Positions 35,119 to 43,011 of a DNA stretch of 64,000 bases are shown piece after piece. Source of the stretch: JANRLL01 sp033762715 (GTDB taxonomy: Bacteria > Pseudomonadota > Alphaproteobacteria > Rickettsiales > SXRF01); assembly GCA_033762715.1 (NCBI GenBank), contig JANRLL010000012.1, positions 62,001 to 126,000 on the forward strand, given 5' to 3'. Made by a program: the position numbers and the translations under genes. Below the pieces are notes generated by a model. It had not been told where the DNA came from. It made no database searches and was given only the letters and a program-made list of their open reading frames with translations. The number at the start of each line of letters is the position of its first letter. Within the stretch, counting starts at the first letter, position 1.

Positions 35119-37431
35119 ATGTTGGCTATGCCCTTTACCTATCCACTGGATGAGAATAACAACCTAGTCCTGAAAATGGATATTGTCCCCAAAGGGGATG
35201 CAATCCGTGCGCGTCTTTTCTCTCGATACAGCCCCGATAAAAGTCGGGCCGCCCGAAATCTGCTAGCGATGCTCAACATTCATAGTAAGGGGGAAACCTT
35301 TACACCGGATTCGCAAACATTCACCATTCCGCTCGATCCCAAGCATCCCGATTTCAACATCGATATTGCCGACCACCAGCATGCCGCCTTTACCATTGAA
35401 GATGGCGAGATTGTCGCACACCATCAGCCAAGCCATAAATTATCAGTGATCCAAACCCGCATGCTAGGCCGCTCCAATGATGGTAAAGGCATGCCACTGT
35501 TGGTCGACAACCCCGATATACTGACACCGATTACCGATCTGCACACCCATATGTCGGGCCAGATTACCGCTCATGATCTGATGGAGATCGGCCTGAAACA
35601 TGATGTGGCCTATCCTTTGGCAGCCTTACGCCTTCTGGGTCTTCAATACCCTAAAGAAGGCCATTGCATGATTCCCAAGCGCGAATTTTTGCCGCTGAAA
35701 CATTTGCAACTCACCAAAGGCAACACCGAAGAAGCAATTCCTTTGCGCATGCTGAGCGCACCCGTGCGCGAACGCCTGGCTCATGCACTGAGCTTTTCGC
35801 CCGAATCGCAATGCACCTATGAGGAAATGGAGATCTGCTACTATCTGCGCGAACCCTTCACCAAGGATGTGAAGCTGCTGCCGGATGTACTGACTAAAAT
35901 CGCCGAGGATTATCAGCGCCAGGGCATTCAATATGCCGAGCTCTCATCCAACGCCGTGCTCGATCCTACCTGGCTTAAGGTCGTGCATGAGGTGATGCCG
36001 GCCATCGAAAAAAAAACCGGTGTGCAGCTGCGTTTCTTGGCCGGGTTTCCCCGCAATATCAGCGATGAAGATTTTGAAAAACGCATTGAGCGTTTTAAAG
36101 CAGTAGCGGCAAGCCCCTATATCGCTGGTGTGGATTTGTTGGGCTATGAAATCAACAAAACTTCATCGCTTGAGAAACATCTGAATACACTGGCTGAGTG
36201 GATCGGCGCCAAGCATCCCGAACTTATCATGCGCATCCATGCTGGCGAGAACCCGAAAAACTCTTATAACGTCGATGAGGCAATCGACCTTACGCGCCAT
36301 CACAATGTGCGGCTGCGCATTGGACATGCGGTACATGGTATTGACTCCAACGTTTTGCATCGCGTCGCAGAATTGGCTGGCCAGAATCTGGCGATCGAAT
36401 TCAATCCCGATTCCAATCTCTGCTGCAATAACATTGATGATCCCAAACAAGTGCCGGTCAATAAATTCCTGGAACATGACGCCGATTGCGTGATGGGTTC
36501 GGATGGTGCCGGTCTTTACCGGACCAATGCCAAGCAAATTGCCATGGCAGCAGCCCTATGCGGGGTGAATACAGTGGGTTTCCAGAAAATGCGCGAAACC
36601 GAGCTGGAGCACATCAAAATCCAAGACGATATTTTCAAACAAAAGATGAAAACGCTGCCTAAGAACTTTTTCAAAACCATACCTAAACCGTCCAAACCGG
36701 TGCAAAAACTGCAAGCTGAAAAAACAGAAGAGCCGCCGCTTAACACGCCATCGCTTGATGGCTTCATTCGTAAACGCGCACCTATTTTTATCGGCGGCGC
36801 CTCGGGTAATGATTGGTTGTGCATGCCACCTCAAAAACAAGATGAGTTCAGACATGGCCTGCATTTACTGCTGAATCATCTCGATCCCAAAAAAGTCTGC
36901 TTCATGATCGGGCGCACCAAGCATGAAGGCGCCGATCTCAATTTAGTGGAAGCGTTAGTGGATTATAATAATGAGTCCCGCAATAAGAAAAAATTCGATT
37001 GCGTGCGCATATTGGCGCAAACTAATCCGCGGCTATTCCCTGATATGCCTGGCATTCATCATACACATCTGCTCGACACGCCGCTGCTCTTTTTGCCTAG
37101 CAAAGTGGTACATTTCTTACGCGACCATAACGGCGCTTCGATATTGGTAGGTGGCAAATCCTTCACCAGCGATATTATTTTGCAGTCACAAAAACAGGAT
37201 GACGCGGTACCAACTCTAATCATGGCCGATGTGCCGGGTGCGTCTGGCAGTAAAGCTAAAATCTATCCTGATATTGCGTTCCATAATGCCGTAGAAATGG
37301 TCGAGAAATTTTATGCGCAACGTCCGGAGCTCTTCACCCATGCACCTAATCGCAATGAATTGCGCGGCGAATATGAGCAGTTAAAGATAGCCGATATGCG
37401 TGGTAAAACACGTATTGGCATCGCACACTAA
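35119..37431 (+). CDS. Adenosine-deaminase-like metallohydrolase with C-terminal Rossmann (SLOG-like) domain
   Basis: Soluble 770-residue protein. Residues 1-130 are unrecognised. Residues 140-500 are an adenosine/AMP-deaminase-like barrel: His-x-His in DLHTHMSG (142, 144), HAGEN (His374, Glu377), GHAVHGID (His403) and GSDGAGLY (Asp462). The second Asp of the usual Ser-Asp-Asp-Pro motif, which contacts the purine, is Gly, so the substrate may differ. A Lys/Pro linker leads to residues 555-770, a Rossmann-like domain starting IFIGGASGNDW with a second glycine motif SILVGGKSFTSDI and a VPTLIMAD strand, recalling the SLOG/LOG nucleotide-binding family. The domain call is by eye. It is flanked by trhO and nrdJ. 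A link to nucleotide metabolism or nucleotide-based immunity is inference. Confidence 0.78.
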   Translation: MLAMPFTYPLDENNNLVLKMDIVPKGDAIRARLFSRYSPDKSRAARNLLAMLNIHSKGETFTPDSQTFTIPLDPKHPDFNIDIADHQHAAFTIEDGEIVAHHQPSHKLSVIQTRMLGRSNDGKGMPLLVDNPDILTPITDLHTHMSGQITAHDLMEIGLKHDVAYPLAALRLLGLQYPKEGHCMIPKREFLPLKHLQLTKGNTEEAIPLRMLSAPVRERLAHALSFSPESQCTYEEMEICYYLREPFTKDVKLLPDVLTKIAEDYQRQGIQYAELSSNAVLDPTWLKVVHEVMPAIEKKTGVQLRFLAGFPRNISDEDFEKRIERFKAVAASPYIAGVDLLGYEINKTSSLEKHLNTLAEWIGAKHPELIMRIHAGENPKNSYNVDEAIDLTRHHNVRLRIGHAVHGIDSNVLHRVAELAGQNLAIEFNPDSNLCCNNIDDPKQVPVNKFLEHDADCVMGSDGAGLYRTNAKQIAMAAALCGVNTVGFQKMRETELEHIKIQDDIFKQKMKTLPKNFFKTIPKPSKPVQKLQAEKTEEPPLNTPSLDGFIRKRAPIFIGGASGNDWLCMPPQKQDEFRHGLHLLLNHLDPKKVCFMIGRTKHEGADLNLVEALVDYNNESRNKKKFDCVRILAQTNPRLFPDMPGIHHTHLLDTPLLFLPSKVVHFLRDHNGASILVGGKSFTSDIILQSQKQDDAVPTLIMADVPGASGSKAKIYPDIAFHNAVEMVEKFYAQRPELFTHAPNRNELRGEYEQLKIADMRGKTRIGIAH

Positions 37432-37476
37432 ATTATCATCGCGGCCTATTAGCCCCTCTCACTATTCATACCCGAT

Positions 37477-37572
37477 CTATCCACAGCACTGTCATTGCTA
37501 AAAACCCATTCACACTGATTTTCCAAAGTTATCCACAGGTTTCACAAAGGGTTATAATGCTAGATATCCACA
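37477..37572 (+). promoter_or_regulatory. Cluster of DnaA-box-like sites upstream of nrdJ
   Basis: CTATCCACA (37477-37485), TTATCCACA (37529-37537, exact E. coli-type box) and ATATCCACA (37564-37572) lie on the same strand within 96 bp. A weaker CCATTCACA is at 37506-37514 and a degenerate reverse site at about 37578-37587. DnaA boxes control nrdAB in E. coli, so replication-coupled control of this reductase is plausible. Confidence 0.6.
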
Positions 37573-37776
37573 GCATCTTGTGGTAAAATGGATGTCAAGC
37601 ACAATATCTAGTTGCATTACATTTTTGTAATGTTAGATTTTTTGCCAAGACACCTTCCTGACGACACCTGCATTGCCCCTTCTCTTGGAATCCCACTGGA
37701 AGACGGATTTTTGCCCTGTGTTACCCAGGTAAAAGGGGTTAGATTTAAAAAAAATAACTGTTGGGGGAATAATTCA
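37553..37776 (+). promoter_or_regulatory. nrdJ promoter region and long untranslated leader
   Basis: TATAAT at 37553-37558 and TGGTAAAAT at 37581-37589 are candidate -10 elements; no strong -35 is paired with either. GCACAATATCTAGTTG at 37599-37614 resembles an NrdR box, with a second weaker match (GCTAGATATCC) near 37559. About 165-220 nt of leader precede the ATG and include a small TTACC-CA-GGTAA hairpin at about 37720 and a GGGGGAA ribosome-binding site. I found no B12-box that would make it a cobalamin riboswitch. Confidence 0.45.
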
Positions 37777-40700
37777 ATGCGTATAGAGCGTCACTTCACG
37801 AAAGCCAGCCAGTCCGCCTACGATTCCATTACCTTTAAAAAAGTTGATGTGGTGATGAAAAATCCGGACGGCTCGGCCGTGTTTGATGCGCGCGGCGTTG
37901 AAGTGCCAGAATTCTGGTCGCAGGTTGCAACCGATGTGTTGGCGCAAAAATATTTCCGCAAAGCAGGCGTTGCTACGCTGCTTAAAAAAGTCGAAGAAAA
38001 TTCGGTACCATCTTGGTTGTGGCGCAGCGTACCCGATGAAGACGCTTTGGCTAAATTACCAAGCGATAAACGCACCGGCGGTGAAACCTCGTCCAAACAA
38101 GTATTCGACCGCTTAGCGGGTGCCTGGACCTATTGGGGCTGGAAAGGTGGCTATTTCGATAAGGAAGACGATGCGCGCGCCTTCTACGACGAAATGCGTT
38201 TCATGCTCGCCTCGCAAATGGCAGCGCCTAATTCACCACAATGGTTCAATACCGGCCTGCATTGGGCGTATGGCATCGATGGTCCCAGCCAAGGCCATTA
38301 TTACGTCGATGACGACAGCAAAAAATTGACCAAATCGAAAAGCGCCTATGAGCGTCCACAACCGCACGCCTGCTTCATCCAAAGCGTCAAAGACGATTTG
38401 GTGAATGAAGGCGGCATCATGAATTTATGGGAACGCGAAGCGCGCCTTTTCAAATATGGTTCCGGCACCGGATCGAATTTCTCCGACCTGCGCGGCGGCG
38501 AAGAGCCACTCTCGGGTGGTGGTAAATCATCAGGCTTGATGAGCTTCCTGCGCATCGGCGATCGCGCCGCTGGCGCTATCAAATCAGGCGGCACCACGCG
38601 TCGCGCAGCCAAAATGGTGGTCGTCGATATCGACCATCCGGACGTGCGCGAATTCATCAGCTGGAAAGTGATCGAAGAACAAAAAGTAGCAGCGCTGGTT
38701 ACCGGCTCTAAAATTTGCCGCAAGCATTTAACCGCGGTGATGGAAGCCTGCCAAAAAGGCGAAAGCGAATCGCGCTTCAGCCCTTCGGACAACCCCGTGC
38801 TGAAATCGGCTATTGTGGCCGCTCGCAAAGCCTTGGTGCCTGATAATTACATTCAGCGCATCGTTCAATTCGCGCAACAAGGCTTCACCAAAATTGACTT
38901 CCCTGAATATGACACCGATTGGGATTCGGAAGCGTATCTTACCGTGTCGGGCCAAAACTCGAACAACTCGGTGCGTGTCACCAATGCGTTTTTGGAAGCG
39001 GTTGAACAAAACAAACAATGGAACTTGCTGCGCCGCCGCGACAACCAAGTGTCGGAAACGCTTAATGCGCGCGAGCTGTGGGATGACATTAGCTATGCCG
39101 CTTGGGCCTGCGCTGATCCTGGCATTCAATACGATACCACCATCAATGAATGGCATACCTGCCCTGAATCGGGCCGCATCCGCGCCAGCAACCCGTGCTC
39201 GGAATATATGTTCCTCGATGACACAGCCTGCAATTTAGCATCGATCAATCTGCTCAAATTCAAACAAGAAAATGGCGTGTTCGATATTAAATCGTTTGAA
39301 TATGCAAGCCGCCTATGGACGCTGGTGCTGGAAATTTCTGTTGCTATGGCGCAGTTCCCATCCAAAGAAATCGCCAAGCTGTCATATGAGTTCCGCACGT
39401 TGGGTTTAGGCTATGCCAATATTGGCGGCCTGCTCATGGCATCGGGCATTCCTTATGATAGCGAAGAAGGCCGCGCGATGGCAGCAGCACTCACTGCGAT
39501 CATGACCGGCGTTTCCTATGCGACGTCAGCGGAAATGGCTAAAGAACTCGGCGCCTTCGACGGGTATGACATCAATAAGAAACATATGATGCGCGTTATC
39601 CGCAACCATGCACGCGCAGCCCGTGGCGAAGAATCCGGCTATGAAGAATTATCGACCTTGCCGGTACCACTCGCTGTGGATCATTGCGATAATAAAGAAC
39701 TGATCAAAGCTGCGAAGAAAGCCTGGGACACTGCGATTATGCTCGGTGAGAAATACGGCTTCCGCAATGCGCAAACCACCTGCATCGCACCCACCGGCAC
39801 CATTGGCCTGGTGATGGATTGCGACACCACCGGTATCGAGCCAGATTTCGCCTTGGTGAAATTCAAAAAATTGGCCGGCGGCGGTTATTTCAAAATCATC
39901 AACCAGCAAGTGCCCGAAGCGCTCAAAACATTGGGCTATAACCCAAAGCAAATCACCGACATCATCAACTATGCGGTGGGTCGTGGCACGCTTAAAGATA
40001 GCCCTGCCATCAACCATGATACGTTGCGTGCGAAAGGCTTTACCGATGAGGCATTGGCTAGTGTTGAGAAAGCACTCGCGGCCGCATTTGAAATCAAATT
40101 CGCTTTCAATAAATGGAATTTGGGCGACGCCTTCTGCAAAAACACACTGCGTCTAACCGATGCGCAACTCAATGATTTCAGCTTCGATTTGCTGCAACAT
40201 TTGGGCTTCTCCAAAGCCGATATTGATGCCGCTAACGAATATTGCTGTGGCACCATGACACTCGAAGGCGCACCGCAACTCAAAGACAAGCATCTGGCTG
40301 TATTTGATTGCGCTAATCCGTGCGGCAAAAAAGGCACGCGTTATTTGTCAGCCGAAAGCCACATACATATGATGGCCGCCGTACAGCCTTACATTTCCGG
40401 CGCGATTTCTAAAACCATCAACATGCCAAACAGTGCCAGCGTAGACGATTGCAAAGCCGCCTACATGCTGTCATGGAAGCTGGGTTTGAAAGCCAATGCG
40501 CTGTATCGCGACGGCTCGAAACTCTCGCAACCGCTCAATTCAGCCATTGCCGAAGAGCTCGCTGATGAGGTGGATGATACCGTGAAACAAACTGAAATGC
40601 GCGCATTGCGTCAACCGCAAGTGATCGCAGAGCGTATTGTTGAGCGCATCATTCAAGCATCCGAACGCCGCAAGTTGCCGGAACGCCGCAAAGGCTATAC

Positions 40701-41448
40701 GCAAAAAGCAGCTGTTGCCGGTCATAAAGTCTATCTGCGTACCGGTGAATATGACGATGGTAAATTAGGTGAAATCTTCATCGATATGCATAAAGAAGGC
40801 GCTGCCTTCCGCTCGCTGATGAACAATTTCGCCATTGCCGTCTCCATTGGCCTGCAATATGGCGTACCGCTGGAAGAGTTCGTCGATGCGTTCACCTTCA
40901 CCCGCTTCGAACCATCGGGCATGGTGGAAGGCAACGAGGCGATCAAAATGTCGACCTCGATCCTGGATTATATCTTCCGCGAATTGGCGATCTCGTATTT
41001 GGGCCGCAATGATCTGGCGCATGTGGATATGGGCGAAATGCGCTCGGATTCGATCGGCCGTGGCGCTGGGGATTCCACCCGCACCCCCGATGAGCCTGAA
41101 CTGCCAGATCTGTTCAACAAAGCAACCAGCAATGGTTTCGTGCGCGGCAAACTTTATGTGGTGTCCAATAATATTGGAAGCGGTGCACCGCAAAATCACG
41201 GTTCGCTTGCCATCGCCGCCGAACAGATAACCGAAACCAAAGCCTACCTAGAAACCACGCAAGAGCGCATGACCTTGCAGCTGGGTGCGGCCGAAGAAGG
41301 TCAGGAAAAACGTATCGAGCAAATTCGTGAAGCGCGCGCCAAAGGTTATGAGGGCGATGCCTGCACCGAATGCGGCAATTTCACCCTGGTGCGTAACGGC
41401 ACCTGCATGAAATGCGATAGCTGCGGTTCCACCAGCGGCTGCTCGTAA
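37777..41448 (+). CDS. nrdJ: Vitamin B12-dependent (class II) ribonucleoside-diphosphate reductase
   Basis: Adenosylcobalamin-dependent reduction of ribonucleotides to deoxyribonucleotides, working with or without oxygen. 1223 residues from the ATG at 37777, which has a GGGGGAA site; an in-frame extension to 37612 lies in the leader. PNSPQWFNTGLHWAYG, PHACFIQSV, the radical loop region RIRASNPCSEYMFLDDTACN and AQTTCIAPTGTIGLVMDCDT are the alpha/beta-barrel motifs with the active-site Cys residues. A TSCPD-type C-terminal domain follows, and the protein ends in a Cys-rich tail (CTECGNF, CMKCDSCG) that probably serves re-reduction. A hairpin terminator follows. Confidence 0.96.
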   Translation: MRIERHFTKASQSAYDSITFKKVDVVMKNPDGSAVFDARGVEVPEFWSQVATDVLAQKYFRKAGVATLLKKVEENSVPSWLWRSVPDEDALAKLPSDKRTGGETSSKQVFDRLAGAWTYWGWKGGYFDKEDDARAFYDEMRFMLASQMAAPNSPQWFNTGLHWAYGIDGPSQGHYYVDDDSKKLTKSKSAYERPQPHACFIQSVKDDLVNEGGIMNLWEREARLFKYGSGTGSNFSDLRGGEEPLSGGGKSSGLMSFLRIGDRAAGAIKSGGTTRRAAKMVVVDIDHPDVREFISWKVIEEQKVAALVTGSKICRKHLTAVMEACQKGESESRFSPSDNPVLKSAIVAARKALVPDNYIQRIVQFAQQGFTKIDFPEYDTDWDSEAYLTVSGQNSNNSVRVTNAFLEAVEQNKQWNLLRRRDNQVSETLNARELWDDISYAAWACADPGIQYDTTINEWHTCPESGRIRASNPCSEYMFLDDTACNLASINLLKFKQENGVFDIKSFEYASRLWTLVLEISVAMAQFPSKEIAKLSYEFRTLGLGYANIGGLLMASGIPYDSEEGRAMAAALTAIMTGVSYATSAEMAKELGAFDGYDINKKHMMRVIRNHARAARGEESGYEELSTLPVPLAVDHCDNKELIKAAKKAWDTAIMLGEKYGFRNAQTTCIAPTGTIGLVMDCDTTGIEPDFALVKFKKLAGGGYFKIINQQVPEALKTLGYNPKQITDIINYAVGRGTLKDSPAINHDTLRAKGFTDEALASVEKALAAAFEIKFAFNKWNLGDAFCKNTLRLTDAQLNDFSFDLLQHLGFSKADIDAANEYCCGTMTLEGAPQLKDKHLAVFDCANPCGKKGTRYLSAESHIHMMAAVQPYISGAISKTINMPNSASVDDCKAAYMLSWKLGLKANALYRDGSKLSQPLNSAIAEELADEVDDTVKQTEMRALRQPQVIAERIVERIIQASERRKLPERRKGYTQKAAVAGHKVYLRTGEYDDGKLGEIFIDMHKEGAAFRSLMNNFAIAVSIGLQYGVPLEEFVDAFTFTRFEPSGMVEGNEAIKMSTSILDYIFRELAISYLGRNDLAHVDMGEMRSDSIGRGAGDSTRTPDEPELPDLFNKATSNGFVRGKLYVVSNNIGSGAPQNHGSLAIAAEQITETKAYLETTQERMTLQLGAAEEGQEKRIEQIREARAKGYEGDACTECGNFTLVRNGTCMKCDSCGSTSGCS

Positions 41449-41480
41449 GCTATTCTACTACTTGGATGTTTTAACTTATT

Positions 41481-41509
41481 GGGCGGGGATTAACTTCCTC
41501 GCCCTTTTT
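41481..41509 (+). terminator. Intrinsic terminator of nrdJ
   Basis: GGGCGGGGA, loop, TTCCTCGCCC, then TTTTT. Nine paired positions with one G-U pair, 32 nt after the nrdJ stop. Confidence 0.82.
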
Positions 41510-41663
41510 CCTGTTGGTTGAAGCATGACACAGCATAACCAACTGATTCCATTTGTTTTATACTTGCTGTCATAAAAATTTCATACAGCATTAGTCGCTT
41601 CTTTTTATTAGCAATCTATAGTGCAGCTTAATAAAAATTAGCAACCTAACAGAGGAGAGTTAT

Positions 41664-41882
41664 ATGGGTTTTGGTGATAGCTTTGATTCAGCAAGCGACG
41701 AAATAGAAAGACAACGTGAAGAAAATGAAGATTATAAAACAGCGCAAGGGATGTGGCGTGAGCGATATGGCTCAGAATACCGCAATAGCATGGGATTTGA
41801 TCCAGAAAATGAGAGCGATTTTCGAGCGCTAAAAGAAGAGGCGCGCCGTAATAGAGAAGGCGGTGATCGCGGTCGTTACTAG
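41664..41882 (+). CDS. Small hydrophilic protein, uncharacterised
   Basis: 72 residues, very rich in Glu, Arg, Asp and Tyr (DEIERQREENEDYKTAQGMW, then ALKEEARRNREGGDRGRY). No membrane segment. Excellent AGAGGAGAG ribosome-binding site 5 nt before the ATG, and its own terminator, so it is a real monocistronic gene. Charged and probably partly disordered; I do not recognise the family. Confidence 0.78.
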   Translation: MGFGDSFDSASDEIERQREENEDYKTAQGMWRERYGSEYRNSMGFDPENESDFRALKEEARRNREGGDRGRY

Positions 41883-41904
41883 GCATTAGCCATTCTACTC
41901 AAGT

Positions 41905-41932
41905 AAAAAGGCGGCCCTAAGGCTGCCTTTTT
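41905..41932 (+). terminator. Intrinsic terminator after the 72-aa gene
   Basis: AAAAAGGCGGCC, loop CTAA, GGCTGCCTTTTT: 12-bp stem with one G-U/mismatch position and a T tract. Confidence 0.88.
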
Positions 41933-42025
41933 CTTTTCAGTCATTTATCCAAAGCTTCCTCGATCCATACGGAATTCTTACGCCGATTTCGCTATGCTGA
42001 AAACGGTATAACCAAGGAGGCTTTT

Positions 42026-42193
42026 ATGAATAAGGATGAAGTAGCAGGTGCTATTCGCGAAACCGGCGGTAAAATCCGCAAAAAAGTGAATAAAGCCATT
42101 GGCAGTAACAAAGGTGCTGCTCTGGGCTTAAAAGATGAAGTCGCGGGCAATGCCCAAAAAAATTACGGCAAGCTGAAAGATCCGCTGTCGTAA
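42026..42193 (+). CDS. CsbD family small protein
   Basis: 55 residues: starts MNKDEVAGAIRETGGKIRKK and continues AALGLKDEVAGNAQKNYGKL. This is the CsbD/YjbJ pattern of short, Gly/Ala/Lys-rich amphipathic helices, a group often induced by general or envelope stress. A perfect AAGGAGG ribosome-binding site sits 5 nt before the ATG. A strong terminator follows the stop. The biochemical role of the family is unknown. Confidence 0.88.
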   Translation: MNKDEVAGAIRETGGKIRKKVNKAIGSNKGAALGLKDEVAGNAQKNYGKLKDPLS

Positions 42194-42200
42194 GGAAGTA

Positions 42201-42229
42201 AGCGGAAGGCAGAAATGCCTTCCGCTTTT
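42201..42229 (+). terminator. Intrinsic terminator of the csbD-like gene
   Basis: AGCGGAAGGCA, loop GAAA, TGCCTTCCGCT, then TTTT: perfect 11-bp stem with a GNRA-type tetraloop, 7 nt after the stop. Confidence 0.93.
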
Positions 42230-42232
42230 ACT

Positions 42233-42385
42233 ATGAAATATTCCCTTATATTACTCACAGCACTCGCAGCCTGCGCTTCACCGGAAGAGCTGGATCTAGC
42301 ACGCCAAGAACAAGCAACCCGCTCGCGTTATGACTCGTATTACGGACCACGCATCGGTACCGGCATTTACTATATGCATCGCTAA
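42233..42385 (+). CDS. Small lipoprotein, uncharacterised
   Basis: 50 residues. A basic start (MKYS) and a hydrophobic stretch end in the lipobox LAAC with Cys14 as the lipid-bearing residue; mature lipoprotein of 37 residues. The mature part is polar, then Tyr/Gly-rich (RSRYDSYYGPRIGTGIYY). Asp does not follow the Cys (Ala at +2), so outer-membrane sorting would be expected. The ATG lies 4 nt after the csbD terminator. Family not recognised. Confidence 0.7.
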   Translation: MKYSLILLTALAACASPEELDLARQEQATRSRYDSYYGPRIGTGIYYMHR

Positions 42386-42462
42386 GTCATTGATTTAAAA
42401 GACTAGGCATGGTTGTTGCTCCTATATCCCCAGTATCACCACTTTTTACCATTGGGATAGGT

Positions 42463-43011
42463 ATGAGCACGATTAATAATTGGATTAGCAGCGGTTCTTA
42501 TTACCAGTTGCCAAATCAACAAAGCGGACTGGATGCATCTGGCCTCACTAGCGCCTTGCGCAACACCAACACACCAAGCTTGGCTTCACAGCTATCAGGC
42601 ACCAGCACCACCGATATTTTGGATTTAAGCCCTCAGGCCAAACAATATCTAAGTTCTTACCAGAGTCAAACGACCAGCCTGGATACGAACTTTATTTTAA
42701 GCAGCAAACAACGTCAGCAAATCACCGATGTTTTGGCTAACTATAAAAATGCGGAACTGACGCAGGAGAATTTTGAAAAAATTCAGGATGAACTCAAAAA
42801 AATAGGGCTCGCACCCGACCAGCTGGCACAGCAAGACAGTATCCGCTCGTTCAATCCGACACAGATGTTTTTAAATGCGTTAAGCGGTAAATCGAGCGAC
42901 ATGGCAACCGCCAATGACGACACGCGCCAAACCAAAAAATCGAACTATATCGAAAGCATCGTGGCGCAGTGGCAAAGCATCCAAGCCTCAGGTGACGCTA
43001 GCTCTTCTTAG
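42463..43011 (+). CDS. Uncharacterised Ser/Gln-rich protein
   Basis: 182 residues from the ATG at 42463 (an in-frame start at 42409 is also possible). No signal or membrane segment. The N-terminal half is low-complexity, rich in Ser, Gln, Asn and Thr; DILDLSPQAKQYLSSYQ recalls the short Asp-x-Leu-x-Leu-Ser-Pro-x-Ala motif seen in many small alphaproteobacterial proteins of unknown role. The C-terminal half is helical. It overlaps the convergent xerD by 14 nt. Confidence 0.68.
   Translation: MSTINNWISSGSYYQLPNQQSGLDASGLTSALRNTNTPSLASQLSGTSTTDILDLSPQAKQYLSSYQSQTTSLDTNFILSSKQRQQITDVLANYKNAELTQENFEKIQDELKKIGLAPDQLAQQDSIRSFNPTQMFLNALSGKSSDMATANDDTRQTKKSNYIESIVAQWQSIQASGDASSS

Noticed and set aside
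37432..37620. A replication origin at the DnaA-box cluster
   Set aside because: No AT-rich unwinding element with an array of boxes, and none of the usual origin neighbours (dnaA, dnaN, hemE, gidA/mnmG). A promoter role is simpler.
37612..37776. Upstream in-frame extension of nrdJ, or a cobalamin riboswitch in the leader
   Set aside because: The extension has no family similarity and the ATG at 37777 has the ribosome-binding site. Cobalamin-riboswitch hallmarks (B12 box and paired core) could not be found by eye, so only a leader is reported.
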